Source of the DNA: ZC4RG29 sp964521255
Lineage (GTDB): Bacteria; Bacteroidota; Bacteroidia; Cytophagales; Cyclobacteriaceae
DNA: 64,000 nt
NCBI GenBank assembly: GCA_964521255.1
Contig: CAZFRM010000004.1
Location: forward strand, 1 to 64,000
Direction: 5' to 3'
Position numbers and translations under genes: made by a program. Positions within the stretch are counted from its first letter, which is position 1. Every line of letters starts with the position of its first letter. A model generated the notes under the pieces. That model saw only the letters and a program-made list of their open reading frames with translations, was not told the DNA's origin and ran no database searches. This document shows, one piece after another, positions 17,370 to 25,922 of this stretch.

Positions 17370-17410
17370 CAGGAGCCACCCACAGACAATGAGTGGCTCC
17401 TGCTTTTTTT
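17370..17410 (+). terminator. Strong terminator after rpsJ
   Basis: CAGGAGCCAC (17370-17379) and GTGGCTCCTG (17393-17402) form a perfect 10-bp stem with a 13-nt loop, followed by CTTTTTTT. It ends the str unit. Because the downstream ABC operon runs towards it on the other strand, the hairpin may also end that transcript. Confidence 0.93.
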
Positions 17411-17455
17411 AAGTGTAGTGTCATTCTTGAGTGACCTTGTGGAGACAAACAATAT

Positions 17456-18490
17456 CTACCTTGATCGGATCTCCCTCCTCATAAAGGAAGCATACGATAA
17501 AGCAAAGCATACTATGGTAGCGGCAACCAGTCCGGTTAATTGTGGCCATACCAGCAACAGGCTTTGACCGAGTGGCAACGGACTTGGGATTGTTCCATAA
17601 ACCTGCTCCATGGTTAACGGCCCGAGACTTCTTACGGAAGGCATCAGCAGGGTGGTGGTGGCATCGCTGAAAAGCTGGCTGGGCACTATGCGCAACAGGT
17701 TTAAAATAAAATCCTGGTAATTTAGAATTTGTTGAGGTGATGCTGTGGCAGAAGGTGCCGTGGCTCTGGCAATTATATTTACAAGCAGTTGATAGAAAAT
17801 AGTGAAGAATAACCATACGGCAATACCCGATAGGGCAGCCGTTGCCGGTGAACGAAACTGCACGGAAAACAGGATCGACAGGTTTAACCAGAAGGCAACA
17901 TAGCAGATGCTGACCACGGTGAAGAAAATAATTCTCCAGAATTCTTCCGGCGTGGGAGGAATGCCAATCTGAATGAGTCCCCATCCCATAACCAAAAATG
18001 TCAGTACAAACAGCATGATGCTGATGACAACCAATGCTGCCGTGAACTTGGCGTTGATCAGGTAATCGCGGTGAATGGGCTGCGCCATCAGGCGGCTGAG
18101 CGTTCCCCGGTTTTGCTCCGAGTTAATAGCGTCAAATCCCAGGCTGATCCCTAACAATGGCCCCAGGAAGCTGATGAAGACAGTAAACGATGGGAGTGTG
18201 CCATCGGTCAGGGTGAACAGCTTCAGGAAAAAGAATGTTCCTTCAGGATCATCAGGCTTTACAGCTTTACTTATATTCGTCAGAGCGGTGTAGAGGGAGC
18301 CGAGGCATGTCATCGCGATGAGGATGATCAGGATATTAAACCGCCAGCTTCTCACGTGATCCGAAATTTCTTTACGGACGATCACCCGGAAGGGATGAAG
18401 TGCCGGTTCATCCTGTTTACGCCCAAACGATCCGGTAAATTCTTTTACCTTCTTTGCCAACGGTATGGATATGCTTATTTCCTTATTCAT
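17456..18490 (-). CDS. ABC-2 type transporter permease
   Basis: Integral membrane subunit of 344 residues. After a polar N-terminal part with FRVIVRKEISDHVRSWRFN (about 34-52), typical of ABC-2 permeases, there are about six hydrophobic segments, including an extracytoplasmic loop of about 40 residues between the first two and the conserved INSEQNRGTLSRLMAQPIHR block (about 121-140). It lies 5 nt after the ATPase gene and is the last gene of the three-gene operon NEW3 protein-ATPase-permease. The substrate is unknown; systems of this kind are often linked to export or envelope maintenance. Confidence 0.88.
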   Translation of the reverse strand: MNKEISISIPLAKKVKEFTGSFGRKQDEPALHPFRVIVRKEISDHVRSWRFNILIILIAMTCLGSLYTALTNISKAVKPDDPEGTFFFLKLFTLTDGTLPSFTVFISFLGPLLGISLGFDAINSEQNRGTLSRLMAQPIHRDYLINAKFTAALVVISIMLFVLTFLVMGWGLIQIGIPPTPEEFWRIIFFTVVSICYVAFWLNLSILFSVQFRSPATAALSGIAVWLFFTIFYQLLVNIIARATAPSATASPQQILNYQDFILNLLRIVPSQLFSDATTTLLMPSVRSLGPLTMEQVYGTIPSPLPLGQSLLLVWPQLTGLVAATIVCFALSYASFMRREIRSR

Positions 18491-18495
18491 GGCTT

Positions 18496-19443
18496 TTAAC
18501 TTTCTTTGAAATAATGATTATAGATGTCATCCAGTCCATATTCTTTTTTGTACAAATAATTGAGCGCGACACCAGAGTCGACAATGATACGGGCTATGTC
18601 AGGAGCGGCATTGCGTGAGCAGCCAATATGAAATACACCGGGTTCTCCGGCAACGGTTATTACGCCATCAATACTTTGAAGCTTATGCTCCAGGCTTTCG
18701 GCTATAACTGGTGTTGTTGTGGAAACACCAGCATCAATCATGAATGGTTCGCCACCGAACAAATGTTGCGACAGCGTTTGAATATTTCCTTCTGCAAGCA
18801 GCCTGCCCTGTACAAACAATCCTACGCGGTCGCATATTTCCTGTACCTGATGAAGGTGATGGGATGAGAGCAAGACCGTGAGCCCGTCTTCCTTACTTAG
18901 CTGCAGGATCAGCGATAGAAGCTCCTGAACGCCTTTCGGATCAATGCCCAGTGTAGGCTCATCCAGGATGATCACTTCCGGTTTTTTGATCAGTACATCA
19001 GCGAGCCCCAGGCGCTGACGCATACCCCGTGAGTATTTACCGGCTTTTTTGTTGGCCGCATCAGCGAGCCCTACGCGCTCCAACAGATTCTCTGCTCTTT
19101 GCTGTGCCTCTCGCCGCGACACGCCGTTTAGCTGCGCGGTGTAGAGAAGATTCTCCAGGCCGGTATAGTCTTCGTAAAATCCGATGTCTTCCGGTAGGTA
19201 CCCCACCTTTCTTTTTACTTCGATCGGGTTTCGCGTGGAATCAAGACCGCACACCTTTACCGATCCGGAGGTTGGCTCGGTAAGGCCAAGCATCATGAGG
19301 ATCGTAGTGGATTTCCCCGCTCCGTTTGGTCCCAGCAGTCCGAAGATTTCACTCTTATGTATGGTGAGATTGAGACGATCAACCGCGGTATATGTTCCAT
19401 ACTGTTTGGTCAGATCGACCAGTTCGATAATCTTGCGATCCAC
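18496..19443 (-). CDS. ABC transporter ATP-binding protein
   Basis: Cytoplasmic ATPase subunit of 315 residues. Walker A GPNGAGKST is at 38-46, the signature YSRGMRQRLG at about 137-146, Walker B VIILDEPTLG near 160 and the switch His in LSSHHLHQ near 200. It has the CcmA/NatA-like layout of ABC-2 exporters, with an additional C-terminal domain of about 90 residues. It is 3 nt from the upstream NEW3 gene and 5 nt from the permease, so the three are surely cotranscribed. Confidence 0.93.
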   Translation of the reverse strand: MDRKIIELVDLTKQYGTYTAVDRLNLTIHKSEIFGLLGPNGAGKSTTILMMLGLTEPTSGSVKVCGLDSTRNPIEVKRKVGYLPEDIGFYEDYTGLENLLYTAQLNGVSRREAQQRAENLLERVGLADAANKKAGKYSRGMRQRLGLADVLIKKPEVIILDEPTLGIDPKGVQELLSLILQLSKEDGLTVLLSSHHLHQVQEICDRVGLFVQGRLLAEGNIQTLSQHLFGGEPFMIDAGVSTTTPVIAESLEHKLQSIDGVITVAGEPGVFHIGCSRNAAPDIARIIVDSGVALNYLYKKEYGLDDIYNHYFKES

Positions 19444-19446
19444 AGT

Positions 19447-20604
19447 TCACCTCCTTCCGTATTTGCGAAAGAGTTGAACAACTCCCCCTACAGCAGCACC
19501 AATGATTAATATACCAATCCAGCCGTATAACATGGATGTCTTTACAGAAACCCTGAATGAAACCCTGGCTGAGGCTTCGGGGGTTTTGGCTTCTATGTTC
19601 GTTACATAGTCTCCGGCAATTGCTTTTCGGTCTGATTTAATAGTAGCAAATACCTGTACCGTTTTACCGGGCTCAAGCTTATCCATTTGCTGGGGATCGA
19701 AAATAACGTCCCAATTGTTTGGTGAAGAGGAACTAAACTTTATATTTCTAAGCTCGGCTGAACCCGTGTTTTTTATCTGAAGAGCTATTCGCTTTTCGTC
19801 GCCAGCCGTAACACGGGTGCTCAACAGGCCTGTTGGTGTTGTTATCTCCATGCTGTAAGACCCGGTGATGACGGCCTCCAGTTCAAGAGAGGCAGAAGTA
19901 GTACTGGTTACCGCTGTCACGGGAATTTTATAAGTACCTGCTTCAATGCCATCCGGCGGATCGACTTCCACTGTGAGGTTCTCAGTGTGATTGGTTTCAG
20001 CCTGAACAGATGTTACCTGCCGGCCACCCGTTTTGAACGATACATTCCAGCCGGGAGGAGCATCTGCCCGCAACGAATAAAGTTGCTTGTCAGCAGTACG
20101 GTTTTTTAATTCCGAGTTGAAAGTAAATGTGGCGTTGGCGTTGCCCTCCATGTTGGGTTGTTTTGTGGTAAGCTCGGTCTTGAAAGTGCCTTGTTCCGAT
20201 ACAGTCACTGTCAGGGGAAGTATAGCCATTCCGGGAGCAACTACACTGAACCGGTAGGTCCCTTTATCAACCTTCAGGGGGACATCAACCCGGAGGTTAA
20301 TATTTTTTTTCTCACCCGGCAATACCGAGAGTTCCCCTATGGCCCATCCTCCGGACTTCACGTCATAATTCCATCCATTAGGAATACCACTAAGCGATAT
20401 GCTTACATTTCTGACGCCACCGCTTTTATTAATGACATCGACCGTGTAATCAATCGACTGCCCTGGTGGCACGGAAATTTTTGTATAGGGAGTATATAAA
20501 GTTACGCCTCCCTCAGGAGCGTAACCACCGAAGCACATTATCCGCAGAAGGGATAAAAGAATGCCTAACATTGCTGTACGCATTGGCACGAAAAATTGTC
20601 TCAT
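19447..20604 (-). CDS. NEW3-domain membrane-anchored protein of an ABC exporter
   Basis: A 385-residue protein with an N-terminal hydrophobic segment (about 9-25), a long beta-rich extracytoplasmic part and one C-terminal membrane span (about 359-378) ending in RKYGRR. The outer part consists of repeated Ig-like units resembling the NPCBM-associated NEW3 domain (repeats of the kind 'PPGQSIDYTVDVINKSG' and 'AGDEKRIALQIKNTGSAEL'). It heads the operon with an ABC ATPase and permease; such triads are known in several phyla. It may act as an extracytoplasmic partner of the transporter; the substrate is unknown. Confidence 0.8.
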   Translation of the reverse strand: MRQFFVPMRTAMLGILLSLLRIMCFGGYAPEGGVTLYTPYTKISVPPGQSIDYTVDVINKSGGVRNVSISLSGIPNGWNYDVKSGGWAIGELSVLPGEKKNINLRVDVPLKVDKGTYRFSVVAPGMAILPLTVTVSEQGTFKTELTTKQPNMEGNANATFTFNSELKNRTADKQLYSLRADAPPGWNVSFKTGGRQVTSVQAETNHTENLTVEVDPPDGIEAGTYKIPVTAVTSTTSASLELEAVITGSYSMEITTPTGLLSTRVTAGDEKRIALQIKNTGSAELRNIKFSSSSPNNWDVIFDPQQMDKLEPGKTVQVFATIKSDRKAIAGDYVTNIEAKTPEASARVSFRVSVKTSMLYGWIGILIIGAAVGGVVQLFRKYGRR

Positions 20605-20633
20605 AAACTTTTAATGACTTTTTGTACATGCCG

Positions 20634-20663
20634 CAAAATTAAAAATTGAAATAAAATTCCAAA
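20634..20663 (-). promoter_or_regulatory. Promoter of the NEW3/ABC operon
   Basis: On the minus strand, -33 TTTG (complement of 20660-20663) and -7 TAATTTTG (complement of 20634-20641) are 18 bp apart, a full match to the Bacteroidota housekeeping promoter. It lies 30 nt before the start codon at 20604, so the leader is short. Confidence 0.75.
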
Positions 20664-20712
20664 AAAAAATTTCTGTCTTCGATTCATTGATAAAAGGTTT
20701 GTTCGCGCAAGG

Positions 20713-20782
20713 TGAAAAAATGGCAGTTACACTGAAATAAAAAATGTCAGTCACCAGGCTGAAAAAATGGCAAAGTATAAGC
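20713..20782 (+). promoter_or_regulatory. Repeated motif and possible sigma-54 site upstream of hsp20
   Basis: Between the divergent NEW3 and hsp20 genes (333 nt without a gene) the 13-mer TGAAAAAATGGCA occurs exactly at 20713-20725 and 20760-20772, with a looser copy at 20733-20749. The second copy continues to TGGCAAAGTATAAGCT (20768-20783), in which GG and GC are 10 nt apart as in -24/-12 sigma-54 promoters, though the -12 part is weak. The rest of the gap is A-rich with no ORF. Confidence 0.3.
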
Positions 20783-20937
20783 TGAAAATTTATTCTGTAT
20801 TGGAATTGTGATGCTTACTTAAAAAAAGGTATGAGAATTGATACGCCGGATTTTTACGGAGATCTTCGCATTTTCTGATTCGAAATTTTCTTTGACTATT
20901 GTTAAACCAAATAAACTTAAGAAAGGAGGACAGAATT

Positions 20938-21390
20938 ATGAAAAGCTTAGTTAAAACCAATGGAAGTTTATTCCCGGCAATTCCTTCATTGCTGGAAGAC
21001 ATCTTCAGCAAGGATTGGCTTGATTCATCCCTGGCTACCTGGAAGACACCAGGCGCTACATTGCCGGCTGTGAATGTAAAGGAAACCAATGAAGATTTTG
21101 TTATCGAAGTAGCCGCACCCGGTATGAAACGCGATGAGTTTCAGGTCGAGTTGCAAAACCATGTACTCACCATTTCGGCTCAAACATCAACAGAAGAAAG
21201 AGACGAGAAAGATAACTATACCCGAAGGGAATTTAGCTACCAGTCTTTCCAGCGGAGCTTCGCTCTTCCGGAAGATAAAGCAGAAGACGATAAAATTTCT
21301 GCCAAATACACGGATGGTATACTGCGGGTGACCGTTCCCAAAAAAGAAGAAGCCAAAGTAAAACATCCTAAACAAATAGCCATTTCGTAA
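20938..21390 (+). CDS. Small heat-shock protein (Hsp20/alpha-crystallin family)
   Basis: ATP-independent holdase chaperone of 150 residues. The alpha-crystallin domain covers about 38-145 (PAVNVKETNEDFVIEVAAPG, then DGILRVTVPKKEE, which holds the conserved G-x-L motif), with a short N-terminal arm and an IAIS C-terminal tail of the I-x-I type. The ATG at 20938 is chosen because a strong Shine-Dalgarno, GAAAGGAGG (20921-20929), lies just upstream, a rare sight in Bacteroidota and a sign of high translation or of transfer. An in-frame ATG at 20899 is less likely. Confidence 0.95.
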   Translation: MKSLVKTNGSLFPAIPSLLEDIFSKDWLDSSLATWKTPGATLPAVNVKETNEDFVIEVAAPGMKRDEFQVELQNHVLTISAQTSTEERDEKDNYTRREFSYQSFQRSFALPEDKAEDDKISAKYTDGILRVTVPKKEEAKVKHPKQIAIS

Positions 21391-21407
21391 TTGGAAAAAT
21401 CTTGTTA

Positions 21408-21441
21408 CTCCTCCTCCGGATTGTCCATATTCAACAGGAGG
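21408..21441 (+). promoter_or_regulatory. Shine-Dalgarno-like AGGAGG facing an upstream CCTCCT
   Basis: CTCCTCCTCC (21408-21417) can pair with AGGAGG (21436-21441) across a loop of about 20 nt, in the gap after hsp20. If AGGAGG serves the small ORF at 21461 it is too far upstream (19 nt) for ordinary use. A temperature-sensitive or simply accidental structure are both possible. Confidence 0.25.
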
Positions 21442-21460
21442 TGATTTAACAGTAACATTT

Positions 21461-21571
21461 ATGGGCATCTTTAAACCGCGTCATTCTGTTCGAAAGCAGA
21501 TCGTTGGTATTAAAGATGCCCTTTTTGAAAAGTTTGGTGATCATTTAATCTGTTATGGTACGTTTAAATAA
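21461..21571 (+). CDS. Candidate 36-residue ORF after hsp20
   Basis: ATG at 21461 opens MGIFKPRHSVRKQIVGIKDA and ends with KFGDHLICYGTFK before TAA at 21569. The product would be basic and amphipathic, without a recognised family. The ORF shares bases with a perfect 12-bp inverted repeat (21463-21474 with 21510-21521) followed by TTTTT, so the stretch may be the hsp20 terminator instead. I give this a low weight. Confidence 0.25.
   Translation: MGIFKPRHSVRKQIVGIKDALFEKFGDHLICYGTFK
21463..21526 (+). terminator. Long-loop terminator candidate after hsp20
   Basis: GGGCATCTTTAA (21463-21474) and TTAAAGATGCCC (21510-21521) are perfect inverted arms, followed by TTTTT (21522-21526). The loop is 35 nt, longer than usual, so the strength is uncertain. 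It overlaps the 36-residue ORF. Confidence 0.5.
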
Positions 21572-21582
21572 ATCAGCAGATC

Positions 21583-21783
21583 ATGAAAACTACATTTCTC
21601 GACTACTATAAAATAATACTGGATAAAGTGAGCTTTGATCGCGGGTTGTTTACAAAAGAATATCGGAAAGCACTGCGTGAGCTGCAAGCCAATGAAATTC
21701 CATATCTTAACAATTGGTTACGGAACAAAGGTCTTCATGTTATTTTTTCCGAGCACGCTGAAAACCGGAAATTGGAGCGTTGA
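21583..21783 (+). CDS. Small protein of unknown function
   Basis: A 66-residue ORF starting MKTTFLDYYKIILDKVSFD, rich in aromatic and basic residues and ending in HAENRKLER. No signal peptide or membrane segment is seen. It is predicted to be mostly helical, with LFTKEYRKALRELQANEIPYL (about 23-43, given here in part) as the longest helix. It follows hsp20 on the same strand with only the putative terminator between. The composition looks like a real protein rather than a shadow, since no gene lies opposite. I do not recognise the family. Confidence 0.55.
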   Translation: MKTTFLDYYKIILDKVSFDRGLFTKEYRKALRELQANEIPYLNNWLRNKGLHVIFSEHAENRKLER

Positions 21784-21825
21784 TTATGAATAATATCCTA
21801 TTTAGGGTTTTTTAGCAGTCTCTAT

Positions 21826-22425
21826 TTAGCTCCTCGTGAAATTGACATAGTCGGTTGGTGTATCCAGATCAACGACGCCTTCAGGAAAAGGGACTGCGGC
21901 AACGTGTGACAAATTTTGCTGTATAATTTTTTTTGCACCCTGATCATCCGCAAGGGTACTCAAGGATTGAAACATGGATTTTTCAAATAGCGCAGGTACA
22001 CCCAGCGTGTTCGCATAGGCAGAAGCAACTATCAGCGCTCTTGTCAATTCAAATTTTCTTTTTAGTTTCTGAATGTGATCTGTTTTAAGAAGAGGCTGAT
22101 CGCATACCAGGATAATAGCAGCTTCGGTTTGCGGAGCAATTTGAATAAGATAATGTAGTCCCATTTTTAAAGAACTCCCTATACCTTTTTGCCAATTAGG
22201 GTTGGAAATAATTTCGACAGGTAAATCTTTGATCACATTATTATGCTCTTTATTATTTGAACCGAGAACAACTATTGAATGAGCGGGTTTTGATGAAAGA
22301 GCAACTCTTGTCGTTCGCCTGAGAAGCGGCTCCCCTTCGATATCAAGCAGTTGTTTTGACTGACCCATGCGCGATGATGAGCCTGCGGCAAGAATGATAA
22401 CACCAATTTTATTCCCATCTTTCAT
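21826..22425 (-). CDS. NTP transferase, MocA-like (molybdopterin cytidylyltransferase)
   Basis: A 199-residue nucleotidyltransferase. The N-terminal motif LAAGSSSRMGQSKQLL (about 12-27) is the NTP-binding loop of MobA/MocA-type enzymes, and VCDQPLL (about 103-109) is the metal-binding DQP motif typical of MocA. MocA proteins attach CMP to molybdopterin to make the MCD cofactor of xanthine-oxidase-family enzymes. It lies 5 nt behind the PQQ dehydrogenase gene and in the same strand run as xdhC and iorAB, which fits service to that hydroxylase. The choice of CTP over GTP is inferred. Confidence 0.82.
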   Translation of the reverse strand: MKDGNKIGVIILAAGSSSRMGQSKQLLDIEGEPLLRRTTRVALSSKPAHSIVVLGSNNKEHNNVIKDLPVEIISNPNWQKGIGSSLKMGLHYLIQIAPQTEAAIILVCDQPLLKTDHIQKLKRKFELTRALIVASAYANTLGVPALFEKSMFQSLSTLADDQGAKKIIQQNLSHVAAVPFPEGVVDLDTPTDYVNFTRS

Positions 22426-22430
22426 CTTAT

Positions 22431-24539
22431 TTATTTCAACGCAAATGCCAGATAACTATCTCCTGATTTTGTTTCCATCTTTCCGCCACCACAAGCAATT
22501 ACAATATATTGCTTTCCCTCAACTTCATATGTAGACGGAGTAGCATAACCACCAGCCGGAAGTTGATGCTCCCACAACATCTCACCTGTATCTTTATCAA
22601 AAGCTCTTATCTTTTCATCCTTAGTTGCTGCAATAAAAATTAAGCCACCAGCAGTTGCTACCGGGCCGCCATAATTTTCTGTTCCGGTAATTGGAATACC
22701 TTTTTCTTTCAGTTCTTTAAATTCTCCCAAAGGCACTTGCCATTTGATCGTTCCGGTATTAAGATCAATCGCATTTAACGTACCCCATGGAGGCTCTACA
22801 GCAGGATATCCTTCTTTAGTAAGAAAGCGATTGTAACCTGTATTTGAATAAAGTATATCCGGCGCTCTTTCGAAACTTCCTTTCTTTTCTTCTTCTGTTC
22901 TTTCTTCCAGGTCGAGTACATACCTCGCAATGGCGTCTCGTTCTTCATCTTTCAAATGACTGAACGAAGGCATTACACCTTTTCCAGTCATCACAAATTG
23001 TTTTAAGCTTTCCTTAGTGTATTTTGAATTTAAGTTTCGCAAGCTGGGGTACACATGTCCGTCTCCGCCTCTTTCAATGCCATGACAGGTAGCACAATGT
23101 GTTCTGTATAATTGAATACCAGCCCATGCGTTCTCATCCATGCGAACATCAACCATCTGAAGTATCCAGGGCATTTCATTGGCATTCACATAAAGTGTTC
23201 CAGAAGTAGGATCGAATGAAGGGCCACCCCATTCACCTCCGCCATCGAATCCAGGAAAAACAACAGTCCCTTCTTTGCTTGGTGGAATAAATTGTTTACC
23301 TGTTCGTAAACCTTTGAAGCGTTCTTTTATTTCATTTTCCATTTCAGGTGTTAGCTTGTTGATCATATTCTCTGTAAAAATCTGACGGGCAAAAGGTGGT
23401 GGCTTAACAGGAATCGGTTGTGTCGGCCATGTTTCTTCACCATCAAGATCAGAAGGATCAACTGGAATTTCTTCTATTGGAAAAAGCGGCTCGCCTGTTT
23501 CACGATTGAAAAGATATACATAGGCCGACTTTGTGACTTGCGCTACAGCGTCGATCTTTTTTCCATCATGAGTGACGGTTACCAGGACTGGTGAGGTCGG
23601 GAGATCACGATCCCACAGATCATGATGAACAATCTGATAGTGCCACTTTCTTTCACCGGTTGCTGCGTCAAGTGCAAGAACACAATTCGCGAAGAGATTT
23701 GCTCCTTTTCTATTTCCCCCATAAAAATCAAAAGATGCAGAGCCCGTCCCTGCGAACACCATTCCACGTTGATGATCAACCGTCATGCCCGACCATGAGT
23801 TGGCGCCTCCTATTCTTTCCCACGCATCAGGAGGCCAGGTGTCATAACCAAATTCTCCTGGTTGTGGTATGGTATGGAATACCCAGGCAAGTTTACCGGT
23901 CTTAACATCGAATGCCCGGATATAACCTGGCGCTGCGACAGGTCCTTCATGAACACGTGAACCCATAATAATTAAATTCTTATAGATCACGCCAGGGGTA
24001 TTGGACAGAACCATCAATGTTGCAGCTCGTTCACCCAACCCTTCTTTCAAACTTACTTTACCATTGCTGCCAAAACCTGGCACTGGTTTTCCATCCGAAG
24101 CATTTAACGCATACAAGTTTTCACCAAATGAATAAAGTATTCGTTTGTCATCACCTTCCGACCAATACGTAACACCGCGATTTACGCCGAGGCCGGAATT
24201 TTTTTCTCCTGGTTCAAAGCGCCATATTTCTTTTCCCGTAGCGGCATCAATAGCAAATGCTTTCAGGGATGCAGTTGTTGCATAAAGAACATTGTCTACA
24301 ATAATCGGGTTACATTGAATTTGACTCCTGTTTTTAATTGTATCAGCATCATTACTTTTGAATTCCCATACTTTAACAAGATTTTTTACAGTCGATTTAT
24401 TGATTTCATCAAGACTTGAATATTGAATGCCATCCGCAGTTCCTCCTTTTATTTTCCAACCCGAATAATTGCTCTTTTCTTTTTGTTTACATGTTGTGAG
24501 GATAAGAATTGTGATGATCACAATACACCAATGTTTCAT
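22431..24539 (-). CDS. PQQ-dependent dehydrogenase with embedded cytochrome c domain (lipoprotein)
   Basis: A 702-residue quinoprotein of the methanol/glucose dehydrogenase class. The N-terminus is a lipoprotein signal with Cys17 (ILTTC). Eight-bladed propeller repeats are visible (KDPxTGKxxW-like units such as DAATGKEIWRFEPG, DVKTGKLAWVFH, DAATGERKWHY, DKDTGEMLWEH). Unusually the propeller is interrupted at about 470-560 by a cytochrome c domain with C-A-T-C-H at about 480-484 and an axial-Met candidate in GKGVMPSF; propeller strands resume after it. It would oxidise alcohols or sugars in the periplasm and hand electrons to its own heme. No pqq biosynthesis genes are present in the window. 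Confidence 0.88.
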   Translation of the reverse strand: MKHWCIVIITILILTTCKQKEKSNYSGWKIKGGTADGIQYSSLDEINKSTVKNLVKVWEFKSNDADTIKNRSQIQCNPIIVDNVLYATTASLKAFAIDAATGKEIWRFEPGEKNSGLGVNRGVTYWSEGDDKRILYSFGENLYALNASDGKPVPGFGSNGKVSLKEGLGERAATLMVLSNTPGVIYKNLIIMGSRVHEGPVAAPGYIRAFDVKTGKLAWVFHTIPQPGEFGYDTWPPDAWERIGGANSWSGMTVDHQRGMVFAGTGSASFDFYGGNRKGANLFANCVLALDAATGERKWHYQIVHHDLWDRDLPTSPVLVTVTHDGKKIDAVAQVTKSAYVYLFNRETGEPLFPIEEIPVDPSDLDGEETWPTQPIPVKPPPFARQIFTENMINKLTPEMENEIKERFKGLRTGKQFIPPSKEGTVVFPGFDGGGEWGGPSFDPTSGTLYVNANEMPWILQMVDVRMDENAWAGIQLYRTHCATCHGIERGGDGHVYPSLRNLNSKYTKESLKQFVMTGKGVMPSFSHLKDEERDAIARYVLDLEERTEEEKKGSFERAPDILYSNTGYNRFLTKEGYPAVEPPWGTLNAIDLNTGTIKWQVPLGEFKELKEKGIPITGTENYGGPVATAGGLIFIAATKDEKIRAFDKDTGEMLWEHQLPAGGYATPSTYEVEGKQYIVIACGGGKMETKSGDSYLAFALK

Positions 24540-24634
24540 ATCAGGGTTGATTTTAGTAATGCATTGAACTTCTTAAATAAATTTCAGGAAAACAAGCAAT
24601 TGATACGTCGATTCCTATGATGTTACAATGGTCC

Positions 24635-25840
24635 TTATTTTTGAGAGGGCTTTGATAGTTTGTTATCGTTTAGAAAGACCTGTTTAAAAACCTGGTCGCT
24701 GGTTTTATCACGATGATGGATGGGACCTTGTCTATATTTTAAAAATCCACCCGAACGGTTAGAGAACTTAGCTTGTATTTCTGCAATAATTGATAATGCA
24801 ATTTCATCAGGTGTTTCTGCGCCAATATCAATGCCAATAGGTGAATGGATTCGGCGTATGTCATCAGGCGCCAGTTGGACGCCTTCCTTTTCAAATTCCG
24901 AAAGCATTTTGTCAAACCTTTTACGTGGGCCAAGAATACCTATATAGGGTGTAGGTGATTTTAAAATCTTTCTTAGCACATCCCGATCATACTCATAATT
25001 ATGTGACATGAGGATACAGGCAGTATAAGGAGTAATGTTAAAATCTCTGTCAATAAAATTACGATCGCATAAAGAAAGTTTATTAGCATCAGGAAAGAAC
25101 ACCGGTGCTATATGGGCTACACATTCATCCGTTACGGATACATCCCATCCTAATGACTTAGCCAGCGTACTTACAGGTCTTGCGTCAAATCCTCCCCCAA
25201 AAATTATAACAGCGATAGAAGGTTGAACTAATTCCAGGTAAACTTCAATGTCATTTTCTTCGAATGAATATTTTTTTGATTGAGATTTATTTGAATCGAA
25301 AAGTTCAAGAAGATCAGTTTTTATTGTTTCACATAAAGCGGGGTCTGTTATTGTATTATGCAGAATAGAAGCTTCATCATCAATCAATATTTTATTACCG
25401 GTTATTACTCCTTCCTTAGAATTGAAAATAGTTGCAAATGCTACAGGTTTGTTAGCTTCAATGATGGATGAAAAAACTTTTACCGGATTTTGTGATACCA
25501 TTGGATTAATAGGTTCAATCAATACATCGATCATCCCGTTGCAGCCCAATCCTATTCCAAGGTTTTGATTACTTTCTTCCCTGGTATCATAAGTAACTGT
25601 CATCGGATTGTTACTTTGCATCACCAGCCGTGCTTTGCGAAGTGCATCGCCTTCCAGGCATCCTCCGCTAATTGAGCCAACCCACTTGCCATCGTCTGTT
25701 ATAAGCATTCTCGCTCCGGGACTGCGATAAGAAGATCCGCGCACTCTTACCACTGTGGCCAATGCAGCTTTGTGAAGATTGAAATCTATTTTTTGATACT
25801 CATTTACTATTGTCTTGAATTCCTTCATATCGTCAATCAA
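24635..25840 (-). CDS. XdhC/CoxI family protein (molybdenum-cofactor maturation)
   Basis: A 401-residue protein. The N-terminal XdhC/CoxI domain has GSSYRSPGARMLI (about 35-47) and GSISGGCLEGDAL (about 55-67); the C-terminal Rossmann domain has VIIFGGGFDARPVSTLAKSLG (about 211-231, given in part by its GGGFDA core) and IGIDIGAETPDEIALSI near the end. XdhC proteins bind molybdenum cofactor, support its sulfuration and insert it into xanthine-dehydrogenase-type enzymes. It precedes the PQQ dehydrogenase by 95 nt on the same strand; with mocA and iorAB nearby it is probably the chaperone of the hydroxylase. Confidence 0.9.
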   Translation of the reverse strand: MIDDMKEFKTIVNEYQKIDFNLHKAALATVVRVRGSSYRSPGARMLITDDGKWVGSISGGCLEGDALRKARLVMQSNNPMTVTYDTREESNQNLGIGLGCNGMIDVLIEPINPMVSQNPVKVFSSIIEANKPVAFATIFNSKEGVITGNKILIDDEASILHNTITDPALCETIKTDLLELFDSNKSQSKKYSFEENDIEVYLELVQPSIAVIIFGGGFDARPVSTLAKSLGWDVSVTDECVAHIAPVFFPDANKLSLCDRNFIDRDFNITPYTACILMSHNYEYDRDVLRKILKSPTPYIGILGPRKRFDKMLSEFEKEGVQLAPDDIRRIHSPIGIDIGAETPDEIALSIIAEIQAKFSNRSGGFLKYRQGPIHHRDKTSDQVFKQVFLNDNKLSKPSQK

Positions 25841-25922
25841 GATAACAATTTCCTGAGTGAAAGTTGAATGCCTCTACTATCCTTTGATGAATTGAATTTA
25901 TCCGTGAAATGCGGAAGATGGC

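Noticed and set aside
17421..17984. 187-codon minus-strand ORF overlapping the ABC permease gene in another frame
   Set aside because: Its product is rich in Cys, His and Trp without a family pattern, and the permease frame is clearly the coding one.
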